A stretch of DNA of 64,000 nt from Yponomeuta sedellus (GCA_934045075.1 OW203732.1:16647889-16711888); one strand, 5' to 3'. Shown: positions 22,217 through 32,857, counted from the stretch's first letter. Notes: generated by a model not told the origin, from the letters alone. A program made the numbers and translations.

Positions 22217-25007
22217 TGAGAGTTTATACAGATTTGCCAGCTTCAATTGCAAAAATGTCAAGCGTTCTGTTGAAAGTGTGAGAGAACTATGTACCTACGC
22301 AGACATAATAGCTCTTCAGGAGACTTGGCTGCGACCGGACGAGATATCTTTTCTATACAGTATCAACAGTGACTTCAGCACCACGGGAACCTCGGCTATA
22401 GATACAACAGTAGGCTTGCTGCGCGGTAGACCGTACGGAGGCGTGGCTTTGTTGTGGAGGAAAAGCGTATTTCAAAATGTCTACGTTATAAGCTGTGATA
22501 ATCCTCGAGTGTGTGCAATAAAAATTGTGACAAGCGATAGGCCGCTAGTTGTAATGAGCGTTTACATGCCTACAAATGCGGCGGACAACCTCGCGGAGTT
22601 TACGGACTGCCTCGGTACTGTGAGTGCTATTGTACACGATTACGGTATTGACTCTGTTTACGTTTTAGGAGACTTTAATGCCCATCCTAACGAATTATTT
22701 TTTAATGAATTAATTAGTTTTTGTAATGAATTAAAGTGGATTTGTGTCGATACAAATAAGTTGGGATTAAAATCTGATACGTACACTTACATAAGTGAGA
22801 TAAACGGGGCTAGACGATGGCTGGATCATTGTATATGTACGTACGCTGCATTGCCATCTGTGGTTAAGATCAGTGTTTTATATGATGTTGTATGGTCAGA
22901 CCATTTCCCCCTTATAATAGAATGCAGTCTGAAACTGTTAATTCCTAAGCTTAACCTTAGTAATCAAGTAGTTAACTCGGTAGTTTGGGGTGAAAGGACC
23001 GAGGATCAAATTAACGTATATTCTAATGAATGTCATAAAAACCTAAGGCTAATTGATTTTCCGACAGAGTTTACAGAATGTGCCAACGGTTATTGTACAA
23101 ATTGTAGCCACAAACAAGTTATAGATAAGTTATATAATGATATTGTAACGGCGCTATGTGTTGCTGCCGCTTGTGGTCACGTTAGTTCTCGTAAGAAACA
23201 TAAAAATGTAATTGGATGGAACAAGCACGTCAGAGAGGCTCATATGGAGGCTAGGTTAAAGTTTAAGGTTTGGCTCTCCTATGGGAAACCAGCGAGTGGT
23301 CCTATATTCGAAGACATGATTTCAAGCAGGAGATTATTCAAATCTCGTCTAAAATGGTGTCAAAACAACCAAGATCAAATAAAAATGGATATCATGGCCT
23401 CGCATCACTGTAAAAAGGACTTTCGAGGTTTTTGGAAAAAAACAAAAAAACACAATCACCGACCGGGCCTCCCTGTGAGCGTCGAGGGTGTATGTAACCC
23501 CAAGAGTATTGCTGAATTATTTAAAAACAATTTTATAGTAAAATCGCCGCTGGGGCCAGCGCGGGCGGTGCTCGGCGTTGGAATGTCGTGCCAGGAGGTA
23601 TGTCGATTTAATGCTGAAGATGTCGCGAAAGCAATACAAGCTACAAGTAGGGGAAAATCTCCTGGTCACGATGGGCTTAGCATTGAGCACCTCCAATTTG
23701 CTGGCCCACATATTTCAAGACTTTTATCAGTCTTGTTTTCAGTTTGTGTTAGCCATTCATACTTGCCTAATGAGCTAATGAAGACCATTGTGGTACCTGT
23801 AGTAAAAAATAAAAGCGGAGATTTAGCAGATACAGCTAACTACAGACCTATTTCTCTTGCAACTATTATTGCCAAGATATTTGATCGCTTACTTGATACT
23901 CAGTTACAAAAATATCTACAGTTACACGATAACCAATTTGGGTTTAGACCCGGGCTTTCTACAGAAAGCGCGATATTGTGTTTAAAGAGTACAATAAAGT
24001 ATTACAATGAACGGAGGACGTCTGTTCACGCATGCTTCCTCGACCTGTCTAGGGCGTTTGACCTGGTTTCCTACGATAAGCTGTGGACAAAACTGGAAGA
24101 TATAAAGTTACCGGTTGAACTCGTAAATGTCTTTAAGTATTGGTACGGAAACCAGATCAATCAGGTTAGATGGGCCGAGGCTATGTCGGAGCCATACAGA
24201 TTGGAGTGCGGGGTAAGGCAGGGGGGATTGACTTCCCCAGCATTGTTTAATCTTTATGTAAATGAGCTGATTAACGAGCTCAGCAATCAGCATATCGGTT
24301 GTCACATAGATGGAGTCTCTGTCAATAACCTGAGCTACGCGGACGACATGGTGCTGCTGAGTGCGTCGATCTGCGGTCTTAGAAAATTGTTGGCCACGTG
24401 TGAAAGATATGCAGCTAGTCATGGCCTACAGTATAATGTAAAGAAAAGTCAGTGTATGGTCTTTCAGGCCGGGTCAAAGGATGCTATGTTAGAAGTACCG
24501 CCGGTTATACTGAATGGGTACCCCTTACTCAAAGTTAATGAATTTAAATACTTAGGGCACTTGCTTACCACTGACCTCAGAGACGACACTGACATAGACA
24601 AGGAGCGGAGGGCCCTGTCGGTTAGAGCCAACATGATAGCCCACAGGTTTTCACGATGCTCAAGGGAAGTTAAATTAACGCTATTTAGAGCGTATTGTAC
24701 CTCTTTCTACTCATGCTGCCTGTGGATGAATTATACGCGAAAATCGATTGGGGCTCTCCGCGTGCAATACAACAATGCACTCCGGGCGTTGTTGCGGCTG
24801 CCCCGCTATTGCAGCGCATCGGGCATGTTCGCTGACGCGCGCACTGACGACTTTTACGCGATAATGCGCAAGCGCGGCGCGTCACTCGTGCGCAGGGTGC
24901 GGGCCAGTCGCAACACCATCCTGGCTATGCTCGCCGATAAGGTAGATTGTGCCTACATAAACCATTGTTGCCGTCTTCAAGTGGCAAGCAATGACAGTGC
25001 CCTATAG
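22209..25007 (+). CDS. LINE ORF2: endonuclease-reverse transcriptase
   Basis: The protein has 932 residues. The APE-type endonuclease is at about 5-240. Visible catalytic positions are Asn13 (SFNCKN), Glu38 (ALQETWL), Asp155/Asn157 (LGDFNAH), Asp206 (RWLDHC) and Ser230-Asp231-His232 (WSDHFPL). The reverse transcriptase is at about 500-790, with NYRPISL, QFGFRPGLSTESA, FLDLSRAFD, GVRQGGLTSPALFNLYVNE and the catalytic YADD box at 710-713. The C-terminal region continues to residue 932 without an RNase H or gag-like knuckle that I can see. It nicks the target and reverse-transcribes element RNA in place (target-primed reverse transcription). The start ATG lies inside the end of ORF1, so translation may depend on termination and reinitiation. 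All key residues are present and the frame is unbroken. Confidence 0.95.
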   Translation: MDSESLYRFASFNCKNVKRSVESVRELCTYADIIALQETWLRPDEISFLYSINSDFSTTGTSAIDTTVGLLRGRPYGGVALLWRKSVFQNVYVISCDNPRVCAIKIVTSDRPLVVMSVYMPTNAADNLAEFTDCLGTVSAIVHDYGIDSVYVLGDFNAHPNELFFNELISFCNELKWICVDTNKLGLKSDTYTYISEINGARRWLDHCICTYAALPSVVKISVLYDVVWSDHFPLIIECSLKLLIPKLNLSNQVVNSVVWGERTEDQINVYSNECHKNLRLIDFPTEFTECANGYCTNCSHKQVIDKLYNDIVTALCVAAACGHVSSRKKHKNVIGWNKHVREAHMEARLKFKVWLSYGKPASGPIFEDMISSRRLFKSRLKWCQNNQDQIKMDIMASHHCKKDFRGFWKKTKKHNHRPGLPVSVEGVCNPKSIAELFKNNFIVKSPLGPARAVLGVGMSCQEVCRFNAEDVAKAIQATSRGKSPGHDGLSIEHLQFAGPHISRLLSVLFSVCVSHSYLPNELMKTIVVPVVKNKSGDLADTANYRPISLATIIAKIFDRLLDTQLQKYLQLHDNQFGFRPGLSTESAILCLKSTIKYYNERRTSVHACFLDLSRAFDLVSYDKLWTKLEDIKLPVELVNVFKYWYGNQINQVRWAEAMSEPYRLECGVRQGGLTSPALFNLYVNELINELSNQHIGCHIDGVSVNNLSYADDMVLLSASICGLRKLLATCERYAASHGLQYNVKKSQCMVFQAGSKDAMLEVPPVILNGYPLLKVNEFKYLGHLLTTDLRDDTDIDKERRALSVRANMIAHRFSRCSREVKLTLFRAYCTSFYSCCLWMNYTRKSIGALRVQYNNALRALLRLPRYCSASGMFADARTDDFYAIMRKRGASLVRRVRASRNTILAMLADKVDCAYINHCCRLQVASNDSAL

Positions 25008-25189
25008 TTATGGTTAAAAGAACAATATGTACTAACACTAGAATAAGATTACTAACAAATCTATATGAATTTTTATATTTGAAATAAATGAATTGAATTA
25101 AGTGTCATATTAGTTCCGATATTTCTTTTACATGAATATATCCGATTCTATTCGATAGTAGCCGAGGTATGTAGAGCTTACAGACTGTA

Positions 25190-26799
25190 CTCTTTTCTTC
25201 TGCTTTTGTTTTACACCTACTTTGTTGTCTGTATTTTCCTTTTCCCGTAGCGTCAAATAAAGTTTTTCTTCTTCTTCTACAAGGTCGAATTTTCGCTAAA
25301 AAGGACTGTTTTTGGTAAAAACTGGTCGTTTTTTTCGAGCCACACCAACTGATGACAGGCTGACTGGACCAATTGCGCAATTCGTGAAAACGACATAGTT
25401 CGTATTTTACAACTTCTGTTCTGTGAGCTTTTCTCCAGATTTATAGGTTTATGAATAAGGTGTACACAACGTTAATTACTCATTGGTTGTTTTAACCCTT
25501 AATTGGGCAAGGGTTTTCCCTTTAAATCGAATAGATTGTTACCACTTTATCATCTTGAAATTTAGCCCAAAACCAAAGAAAAACTTATACTACCCATGCC
25601 CTATTGGCTATACCATACCCATGGCTAGCCGTGTCTCATAAAATACTAGGTTTTCATAAAATACTAGCTGGAATCGGCTAGTATTTTATGGAATCCACCA
25701 GCAAACGTTGTTTGGTCATATTAATTCCAAGTTCACAGTTTAAGTGTAGCAGTAATGTAGTGAGTAAGTTAACAACTTAGTATTTTAGTTTGATCGCATG
25801 TACCTAACCAAATACTATTTTCTACTAGTGTTTTTTTAAGCGTATACTGTATAGTGGATTCAGTTGACTTGCGTTGAACTAACCCTCAATCAAAATAAGT
25901 AATTATAAATTATAATGTTAAGTATACATACCCACAACAGTGAAGTGTATTTGAGACTCGGTGAGAGGCGTCGAAAGCCATGATACAGGCTCGCCTAGTA
26001 TGGTTTTCGATGTGCAAACACTATAATACAATAATATGTATCCAATTCATGTATTTTTTGTTGTACAGACGTTCGTAACCCAATAAATTTCTTATTTTTA
26101 ATAAACCTACCATCTATTCTCAGACCTATCAAATGGCACACAAAAAAAATCATAATCGGTAAATCCGTTTCGGAGGAGTTCGATAGCAAACAGGTCCTAT
26201 GTCAATACCACGTAAAACATTGTTTTTATTTCATTTCCTCAACAAACGAATATATTTTGCACAATGAAAACGAAAATTTAAGGATATTTTGGGCTCATAT
26301 TGTTTTTTATAGGGAGTCTTGCCTTTAAAGCTAGCGCTAGACTTTAAATTGTCTAGCATAGATGTTGATAAACGTATTATTCGTTTTCTTTAGATAAGAG
26401 GGTGGGTAAGGTGCGGCAGCGGCACAGACTCAACATAACATTACATAACATTTACATACAGGCACTGTATTTTGTACATATCAATGTAATTTGTACTAAA
26501 ATATTAATTTATTTTAATCACAATTTTTAAATTAATTTAATTAGACTTTCGATAAACTTTTACGTGTTCAACACAATTTTGAAAAATGTACACTCCTGTA
26601 AAGGTGTTTCGCACTGTATGCACCGCACATTAGAATAAGTAGTTTTTAAATGAAATGTGAAAATACTGTTGGAGTAGCTAATAAACAATGAAAATAATAA
26701 CCAAATCACGATAATTTGATCATTGTAATGTCACGATTATTTGATAGGCCAAACTAACGATCATCCCCCAAGTACTTTTTTTATGTAGCCTTTTTTGTG
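25190..26799. other. AT-rich stretch, nothing recognised
   Basis: It contains a local inverted pair around 25,628-25,690 ('ataaaatactag' twice and its complement once). There is no gene and no repeat shared with the rest of the window. Confidence 0.5.
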
Positions 26800-26890
26800 T
26801 CCCACTGCTGGGCAAAGGCCTCCCCTTTTACCTTCCACTCCTCCCTGTTCATGGCCACCTCCTGCCAGCCCGGCAGTAAGGTCGTGAGGT
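26800..26890 (-). repeat. RTE-type tail fragment
   Basis: 'gtcccactgctgggcaaagg' and 'cctccccttttaccttccac' are the reverse complement of an RTE-type LINE or SINE 3' region. It is truncated on both sides. Confidence 0.5.
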
Positions 26891-27497
26891 CGTATTAAGT
26901 ATTATGAAACTATTAAAATACAGTTTGGTAGGTAGGTTATACCTAATTGCAATTCGAAAGTTATGTAAGGCTGCCCCACGCCTAATGCGAGGGGATTCAA
27001 AGGACTTAAGGCGAGGCTTGAAAAATATAACGTTATAACTTTATAACAAAAAAATTAACCAACGAGAGATGAATGGGCACATACTGAAAAATAAACTACA
27101 CCTTTTTAGTGTTAATTTAAACTAAGATCTTACTTATTTTGAGTCGAAGTTAAACCAAAATTATTTTTGCCTTTTTTAGTTTCTTAGTCTAATTTTATTT
27201 TGAACTTGTTGAAGAGTACATTTCTTAACTCATTAATTAGATAAGTAATGTTCTTTCTATGGTCTATTGTCATTATTATAATATCAGTGTTATCAAAAAA
27301 ATATTTCTTTTTGTCAAAAATCTGGTCAATATTAGCCCTAGTAGGTAAATGAAAATACCTTAATTAAAAAAAAACAATAATTTTCGTCAACTCTATTCTG
27401 AGTAGTCCTTAACACAACAACCATTTGCACCGCCGCCCAAACTTTCGCCTTTAACTATTTGTACCTACGAGTATCTAAGTCAATAAGTTTTTTTTAC
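26891..27497. other. AT-rich stretch, nothing recognised
   Basis: No gene or shared repeat was identified. Confidence 0.5.
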
Positions 27498-27655
27498 GTA
27501 GCCAATAGAGTTCTCATGCAGGGCACAGGCCTTCTCTCAGAGAGAAAGAGAGTATGGGCTTAATTACCACCGCGGATTGGCAATTTCAAGCACTGAGGTG
27601 TTTGAACACCTCAGACACTCGGGTTTTTTCACGATGTTTTCCTACCTTTGATAGT
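27498..27655 (-). repeat. Family D SINE
   Basis: The D tail and body are in one orientation: 'catgcagggcacaggccttc', 'tctcagagaga', 'accgcggattggcaatttca', 'aacacctcagacactcgggt'. The tRNA-like part is missing. Confidence 0.7.
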
Positions 27656-27761
27656 AATTATTTACAAAGTTTCATTCCAATATTCCCAAGAACATTTTGG
27701 CTAAAACCTCCATGTATACGGCTCATATTTCGAAAATTATAACCAAACTACATCAAACTAT

Positions 27762-28066
27762 ATGATTTGTCCTTAGCACGGGTTAGTGCATTAAAAATAA
27801 TATAATCATGTGTGTACAGCGATATCATTCCGATGTAAAACCTAACTGCATTGTAGGTACTCGGGGCTGCAAGTGATGCTAATTACTTCAGCCAGATGTC
27901 GTTGCCCGTATGTAATACAGAGAATATTGTAAAAGGGGTTCGAAATTTCACTGATGCCGGTGAGTCGCCCATTAGCTCAGTTGGAAAGAGCGCTGGCACA
28001 GATAGCCAGAGATCGCGGGTTCGAATCCCGGCATGGGTGGAATTTTTAGCCTCTAGATAGGTTTTT
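27762..28066 (+). repeat. T-family tRNA-like retroposon, copy 5 (near-complete single unit)
   Basis: This single direct unit of about 305 bp starts at 'atttgtccttagcacgggtt'. It runs through 'gatatcattccgatgtaaaa' and the tRNA-like module (about 27,967-28,041), and ends 'agataggttttta'. Flanks share aaactac/aaactat (27,745-27,761 and 28,067-28,073). In this copy the 'cttagcacgggttagtgca' segment is at the 5' end. In copy 11 it is at the 3' end, so the unit is circularly permuted between copies. Confidence 0.8.
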
Positions 28067-28112
28067 AAACTACGTCTTTACACCCCTAAAAAGGAGTTTG
28101 TTTTAGCGAAGG

Positions 28113-28179
28113 GCGAGATAAAAAGTAGCCGAAACGGTGTGAAAGCTCTCGCCGCCGTTTCGGGTACTTTTTATCTTGC
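28113..28179. repeat. Hairpin with 25-bp arms
   Basis: 'gcgagataaaaagtagccg' 'aaacgg' is mirrored by 'ccgtttcgggtac' 'tttttatcttgc' with two mismatches around a 17-nt loop. No target duplication was identified. Confidence 0.65.
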
Positions 28180-28189
28180 AACGACTAAT

Positions 28190-28275
28190 GAATTTCGATG
28201 AAGCGAAATTGGTTTTCTACCATCGTGGCAAGTGGTAACCTAGTCTTTCTCTATACTTCCGGGATACAGGTATAA
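28190..28275 (+). repeat. Family E retroposon, diverged
   Basis: Shared words are 'tgaagcgaaattgg' and 'atcgtggcaagtggtaacct', and the end 'gggatacaggtataag'. Confidence 0.5.
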
Positions 28276-29167
28276 GTTTACTTCGAAGGTTAAATTGGCA
28301 ATTTTGCCATCCTTAGTTACGTCTACTTATGACGCGATGTGTGAATTGACTAAAATGAGTCACGTAACCTTCTACAGCAAATGAAACACGCAGCGCAACC
28401 TTGGAACCAAACCTTTGTAAGCTACCACAAAAAGAATCCCAACCAGTGAACCTTTGGTCGCTTTTTGGGGTTCCGTAGTCAACTGGGAAGCCTACAGTTT
28501 CACTACACCCGTCTATCTGTTGGTCCATCTGTCAGTCGGTATGTCCGCTGCTTAAGACAGAGACAACTATGAATATGGGAAAATAAAATTGAACGACGAT
28601 GAAAAGTGGCCTTTATGTAATGAATTTTAATTGTCATTTAATGAGGCTGACAAAACAGTAGATAGATAGAGGACACTTTATTATACATAAAAATGGAAAT
28701 TACTCAGATATGATGATTTTAATTCAAATTAAGTGTTGTATTATTTTATCGTTTAATTAAGATCTAAAATGTCTTCTGTTTCATTATTGGAAGAGACAAG
28801 CTTGCACGACACAGGGAATCCTAGTGTGCAACTTAGGGTAAGAAAATGACAAATACTCATTGAAACATTTTATTAATCCTGTGATGAAAATGTTATTTGT
28901 CACCAATGTGTTAAACCTAATTGATAGTAATATACTTTTTAACTTTTAATATTTCTTAGTCTAAAAGTACAGGCGGTGGCCTACACCTAAATAAGGAAAT
29001 TATTTGATATCGTTGGATTGGTCGTTTAAAAGAATTAAGAGTGTAGGAAATCCATTTCGGCGGGCGCACGTCGACGAAATAGAGAATGTGTTAGCAAAGG
29101 GGAAGATATTTATCTTCCCCTTTTTAGATATTTAGTACCCGGAACCAGCACGCGTGCATGCAACGAC
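28276..29167. other. Stretch without recognised gene
   Basis: It includes LINE-tail-like 'gatagatagaggacacttta' near 28,660 (compare family F) and a perfect palindrome at 29,096-29,123. No coding feature was found. Confidence 0.5.
29096..29123. repeat. Perfect 13-bp palindrome
   Basis: aaaggggaagata and tatcttccccttt are separated by tt. Confidence 0.8.
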
Positions 29168-29275
29168 TTGTGAACGTTGATGAAGCGAAGGTGATCTGTC
29201 AGGATCTTGGCAAGTGGCAGTCCCTGGTCCCTGCCTACCCCTCGGGGATAGAGGCGTGAGGTTATGTTATGTTCT
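29168..29275 (+). repeat. Family E retroposon
   Basis: A well-kept copy: 'cgttgatgaagcgaaggtga', 'tctgtcaggatcttggcaag', 'tggcagtccctggtccctgc', then 'aggcgtgaggttatgttatg' as the start of the tail. Confidence 0.7.
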
Positions 29276-29320
29276 GAAATCCATTTTTCGATTTAGGGAT
29301 CCGGTCGCGAAATATGAAAT

Positions 29321-29491
29321 CGCCGTCGCTGCCTGTACGTAATACAGATAATATTGTAAAGAGGTTCGAAATTTCACTGATGCCGGTGAGCCGCCCATTA
29401 GCTCAGTTGAAAAGAGCGCTGGCACGAATAGCAAGAGGTCGCGGGTTCGAATCCCAGCATGGGTGGAATTTTTAGCCTCTAAGTAGGTTTT
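29321..29491 (+). repeat. T-family tRNA-like retroposon, copy 6
   Basis: It is 5'-truncated, starting at 'cgccgtcgctgcctgtacgt', and is flanked by the perfect 12-bp duplication gaaatatgaaat (29,309-29,320 and 29,492-29,503). The tRNA-like module is complete with an intact B box (ggttcgaatcc). The 3' end is 'gcctctaagtaggtttt'. Confidence 0.85.
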
Positions 29492-29700
29492 GAAATATGA
29501 AATGTGAAGAGCAATGGTTTTCTTTACAATAGAGCCTCCCACTATCTTTCCTGCATATACGATTAGAAATAGAATCGTTTTTTTAATTTTTCTGAAGCAA
29601 ATTTAATTTCTTTATTGAGGAATACAATTTGCCACAGTGAATTATGAAGCCCTTGCTCTCGAACTAGGATAACCTGTGCCTCAAGAGCAAGTGTTTTCCC

Positions 29701-29778
29701 TTAAAAAACCTGTTTAGAGGCTAAAAATTCCACCCATGCCGGGATTCGAACCCGCGACCTCTGGCTATCCGTGCCAGA
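29701..29778 (-). repeat. T-family tRNA-like retroposon, copy 7 (short)
   Basis: Only the 3' end and about two thirds of the tRNA-like module remain. A short possible duplication aagtgt flanks it. Confidence 0.6.
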
Positions 29779-30846
29779 AGTGTATCCGTCTTCTCTTAAC
29801 TAAGTGTTATTGTTAAGGGCAAATTAGTTCTAAACACTTTACCATACAAAAGGTAAAATAAAGATTAAGTGTAAAGAATGCCAAAACAAAAACAGAAATG
29901 CTTGCTATTACTATGTTGTTTGCAATTGTGTATGTGTGTGTGTGGAGTGTGAGAGTGTGGATTGATTGTAATAACGTGAAAAAATTCACGGCACTCGCAC
30001 ATAACAGAATGAATTCAAAAACAAAACTATAAGTCTAATTAAATAGGCGACCAACTTATAAAAGGAAAACTTCTTACAAATTTCATTGAAAATTACTTTG
30101 ATAAAGTTAGTTCTGAAAAGCGGGTAAAAAGCCACTCCAACTTTTATAGAGTTCTCGATGACATATAATAGGGAAGTTGCGTCAAACTTACATTGAAGTG
30201 ACATTACTTGTATGCCACAGAAGACAGAAAAACTCATGATATTTTTTAATCAAACCGACTGGAATGAGTTTTCCACATTATTAGTCTTAGTCATTATTGA
30301 CATTACTATTATTATAGTATTAGTCGTAGAGAAAACAAACCCGTTTCTTTATCTTTTGTCACGGCCTCCCCAACTGTATTAAAACATTTATTTGTGCAAG
30401 TTCTCCATTGGGAAAAACAATGATTTTCTTCAAAGGTTTCAGAATCGTTAAAAATATAACACAACAATGTTTTTTTTATTGATAATAATGAGTTGCTTCT
30501 TTACGTTACCGCTACATTTAAATAAATAACCATGATATTCTGGTTCAATGATTAAGGGTGGAACGTTGTATATTTTTATAATAGTAAATAAACTCTGGAA
30601 CGACTTTAGGTGTGGTTTTATTTGTTATAATATTGTAGTAATATTAACAGAAAACTGGATAAAAACGGATAAACGGAGAAGCAGGTAAAAAGTCAGATCT
30701 GGTCAAAGCGTAAAGTAGTAGTGGTGAAAAATTAGGGAAATCGAAGAATGTGTGACGTACATAATTTAAATATTTGAAAATGATAGATAGAAAAGAAATA
30801 AAAATGGTGTGAAGAGGTTTGCACCGTTACAAGGGGATATTTGGCG
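29779..30846. other. AT-rich stretch, nothing recognised
   Basis: 'gactggaatgagttttccac' near 30,258 recurs at 38,648 (gactggaatgagttttcaac), so a minor unclassified repeat is present. There is no gene. Confidence 0.5.
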
Positions 30847-31030
30847 TCATCATCATCATCATCATCATCAACCTATTATGTCCCCACCGAGGGGTACGGG
30901 CCTCTTCCTCTTCTACATACTCAACCACGGGGGCCAAGTCCGGATTGGTGGAGTCTTGCAGGACTAGCGGCTGGTCTTACTGTCAGAAGTTTTCAAGCCG
31001 CCCTAAGACTTGGCTTATATTTGGCATGTT
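30847..31030 (-). repeat. 5S-derived SINE, copy 3, with (CAT)n tail
   Basis: The (CAT)8 run at 30,847-30,872 is the reverse complement of an ATG-repeat tail. It is followed by 'tatgtccccaccgaggggta' and the shared body (ggtcttactgtcagaagttt). It is truncated before the 5S-like head. The tail matches the subfamily at 12,121 and 61,216. Confidence 0.7.
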
Positions 31031-31210
31031 ATCGATGCATTTTGATTTAATGGTATTTCTATAAACTGACAAGATTTTACTAAATATTTGTTTAAGTAGC
31101 AATCAGGACGTTATTGTTAACAAGGTATTGTTACTACCTATCGGAGGCTGAGATTCTCAACTTGTAGTTAAGTATCGTGCCGTGAAAATAGAAGACATTG
31201 TTTTTCCCTA

Positions 31211-31352
31211 TTAGGCCCACTTGCGTCAGCCCGGGTTATCTCATTTAACTCGAGTTAACCGGTTAAATCGATCATTTCGCATACAAAATTATCGATTTAA
31301 CAGGTTAACTCGGGTTAAATGAGCTAACCCGGGCTGACGCAAGTGTGCCTAA
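31211..31352. mobile_element. Near-palindromic MITE
   Basis: The element is 142 bp with about 60-bp inverted arms: ttaggcccacttgcgtcagc is mirrored by gctgacgcaagtgtgcctaa at the ends. The inner arms 'ttaactcgagttaacc' and 'ggttaactcgggttaa' surround an 18-nt loop. There is no coding potential. The flanks are cccta on the left and gtag on the right; a TA duplication is possible but unclear. Confidence 0.75.
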
Positions 31353-31924
31353 GTAGTTTGTACCCAAAAGTACCTAGTATTCTAAAATTTTGGATGACGG
31401 TTTTTTTGTTATTTCAATTTAAAAATAATAACTTCCACACAACACAATCACTTGTCCTGGGGCATTATTACGTAAGTATCCACAGAGTCGAGTGACGTTG
31501 ATTTTTACTTTTTTTAAGCTACTCCGGCTGTCAAATGCATTCATTTTTTGACACTTAGGAGTCGTGTAAATGCTTCCCTCGATAAAGTGGAGTGCTACGG
31601 ATAGGAGGGCTGGTCTCAAACTAGGACACCTTGTGCTATGATATCAAAAAATAATTACAATTAAATAAAAAAATTACAAAATTAAAATAAAATGGTTTAT
31701 TTACACGAAAAGTGGTACATCGTTAACAGCTGGTAAGATATTTATAAGTTTCTTCACAATTCACTTATTTAGGCAAATGCATGCAAACAAATTATTTAAA
31801 TTAAATTAATATATTATAAGATAATTACATTTACAATGTCCTATATTCCTTGTGATATTTTTAAAATTTTATAATAATATGCCTATTATTGAATAAAAAC
31901 ATTTTTTATAAGTCATTTGCGTAA
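31353..31924. other. AT-rich stretch, nothing recognised
   Basis: No coding or repeated features were found. Confidence 0.5.
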
Positions 31925-32016
31925 TAAAAACTGCATATACACGGATTTTACTCGTTTCATTTTACATTTTTACGATTTTCCGACGTTTCGGCATTTTTTC
32001 AAGTACCGTGGTCTCG
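31925..32016 (+). repeat. Family B retroposon, single-arm copy
   Basis: It is flanked by the perfect 9-bp duplication tttgcgtaa (31,916-31,924 and 32,017-32,025). One arm only is present, from 'taaaaactgcatatacacgg' to 'gtaccgtggtctcg', breaking at the hairpin tip. Confidence 0.75.
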
Positions 32017-32025
32017 TTTGCGTAA

Positions 32026-32552
32026 CTTTCTTTTATACAGGGCTAAAGGCTTTTAATAACTTTGGTAAGCTATATTATACCAACATTTGATAGCAACTTC
32101 TTTGGAAAAACTCTGTTATACATGGGCGATAGACGATTTTGTTTGGGTGTCTTGAAGTGAATTTTCTTGGTTGCAGTTAATTAGCACGAACCTTCCTCAC
32201 TTTCGCGACACAAAAGTTGTTTGGAATGACACCTTCATTACCTATTGTTTGGGATATTGGATAGTACATAGTACCTTATTGCTCACTAGCTTAAAAATTG
32301 GCCGGAGCAGCGCGAGGGACGGAAAGTAAATGGAGCAGCAAACTGAAATGAAAACTGCATAATTTTAACATAAATTAGCTTGCGAAGCGCGGGAGCTCTG
32401 AGCCGACGTCAAAGGCTGTAGGTGAGATGGTAATTTGTCCCTGATTATCATAAGTTGATGTGTGTCCCTGAAAAAAAAAATACATTGAGAACTGTCGGTT
32501 TATCTATTAAATAAGACAAAGTTTTTTTTTATGTAGCCCTTCGTCCGTATGA
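32026..32552. other. Stretch without recognised gene
   Basis: No gene or shared repeat was identified. Confidence 0.5.
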
Positions 32553-32857
32553 AGCGCTCGTGGCCTGGCCGAACCGAGTGATTGGAATCAATCACTTGAG
32601 TTAAGCAACACCAGGCGCGGTCAGGTACAGGATGGGAGACCGTCCCGTGACTACCGCTAGTGGCATTTTTCCGAGCGCTTCCGTGCTTAGCAAGGCACGT
32701 TAAGCCGTTGGTGCCGGCTGTCATGTAACGGCAGTCGTTCGGCCATGTCAGAGGCCTTATGGGCGGCTTGATAGCTTCTGACAGTAAGGCTCGCCGCCTG
32801 CGATGCAGAAAGAGACCCGTGCCCCAGCAGTGGGGACATACAAGGGTTGATATAGTA
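32553..32857 (+). repeat. 5S-derived SINE, copy 4 (clear 5S promoter)
   Basis: The head is 'gcgctcgtggcctggccgaa'. The 5S-like internal promoter follows in the right order and spacing: 'ttaagcaacaccaggcgcgg' (box A region), 'tacaggatgg' (intermediate element) and 'gatgggagaccgtcccgtga' (box C region). The body and tail end 'acatacaagggttgatata'. A polymerase III 5S-type promoter is the natural reading. 5S-derived SINEs are known as the SINE3 class in other animals. Confidence 0.8.

Larger units (their letters stand above)
20872..25096 (+). mobile_element. Full-length non-LTR retrotransposon, CR1/L2 group
   Basis: The element is about 4.2 kb with two intact ORFs and a short 5' UTR containing 'cagtcgcgcgcgcgcagtc'. 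A 3' UTR of about 90 bp ends in 'aatgaattga', a hint of the short tandem tail typical of CR1/L2-like elements. The boundaries come from comparison with the uninterrupted MITE at 38,986-39,179 and a putative 7-bp duplication attaagt (20,865-20,871 and 25,097-25,103). A protein with APE endonuclease and reverse transcriptase but no LTR or polyA defines a non-LTR element. The exact clade (CR1, L2 or Daphne-like) cannot be fixed by eye. With two uninterrupted ORFs the copy looks young and may be competent. Confidence 0.9.
20734..25187. mobile_element. TIR element (MITE) interrupted by the LINE
   Basis: The left half is 20,734-20,871, starting cagtctgttagcttttagaa; the right half is 25,097-25,187, ending in cagactg. 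TA lies on both outer sides (20,732-20,733 and 25,188-25,189). The intact relative at 38,986-39,179 (opposite orientation) joins the same two halves directly. The matching words 'cacacgagtgtaatactact' and 'acatgaatatatc' flank the LINE on its two sides. It carries no coding capacity of its own. The TA target suggests a Tc1/mariner-type mobiliser (inference). Confidence 0.8.

Noticed and set aside
32580..32670. 5S rRNA gene
   Set aside because: Only the internal promoter part is similar. The 5' and 3' halves do not pair as in 5S rRNA, and the sequence continues into a repeated SINE body.
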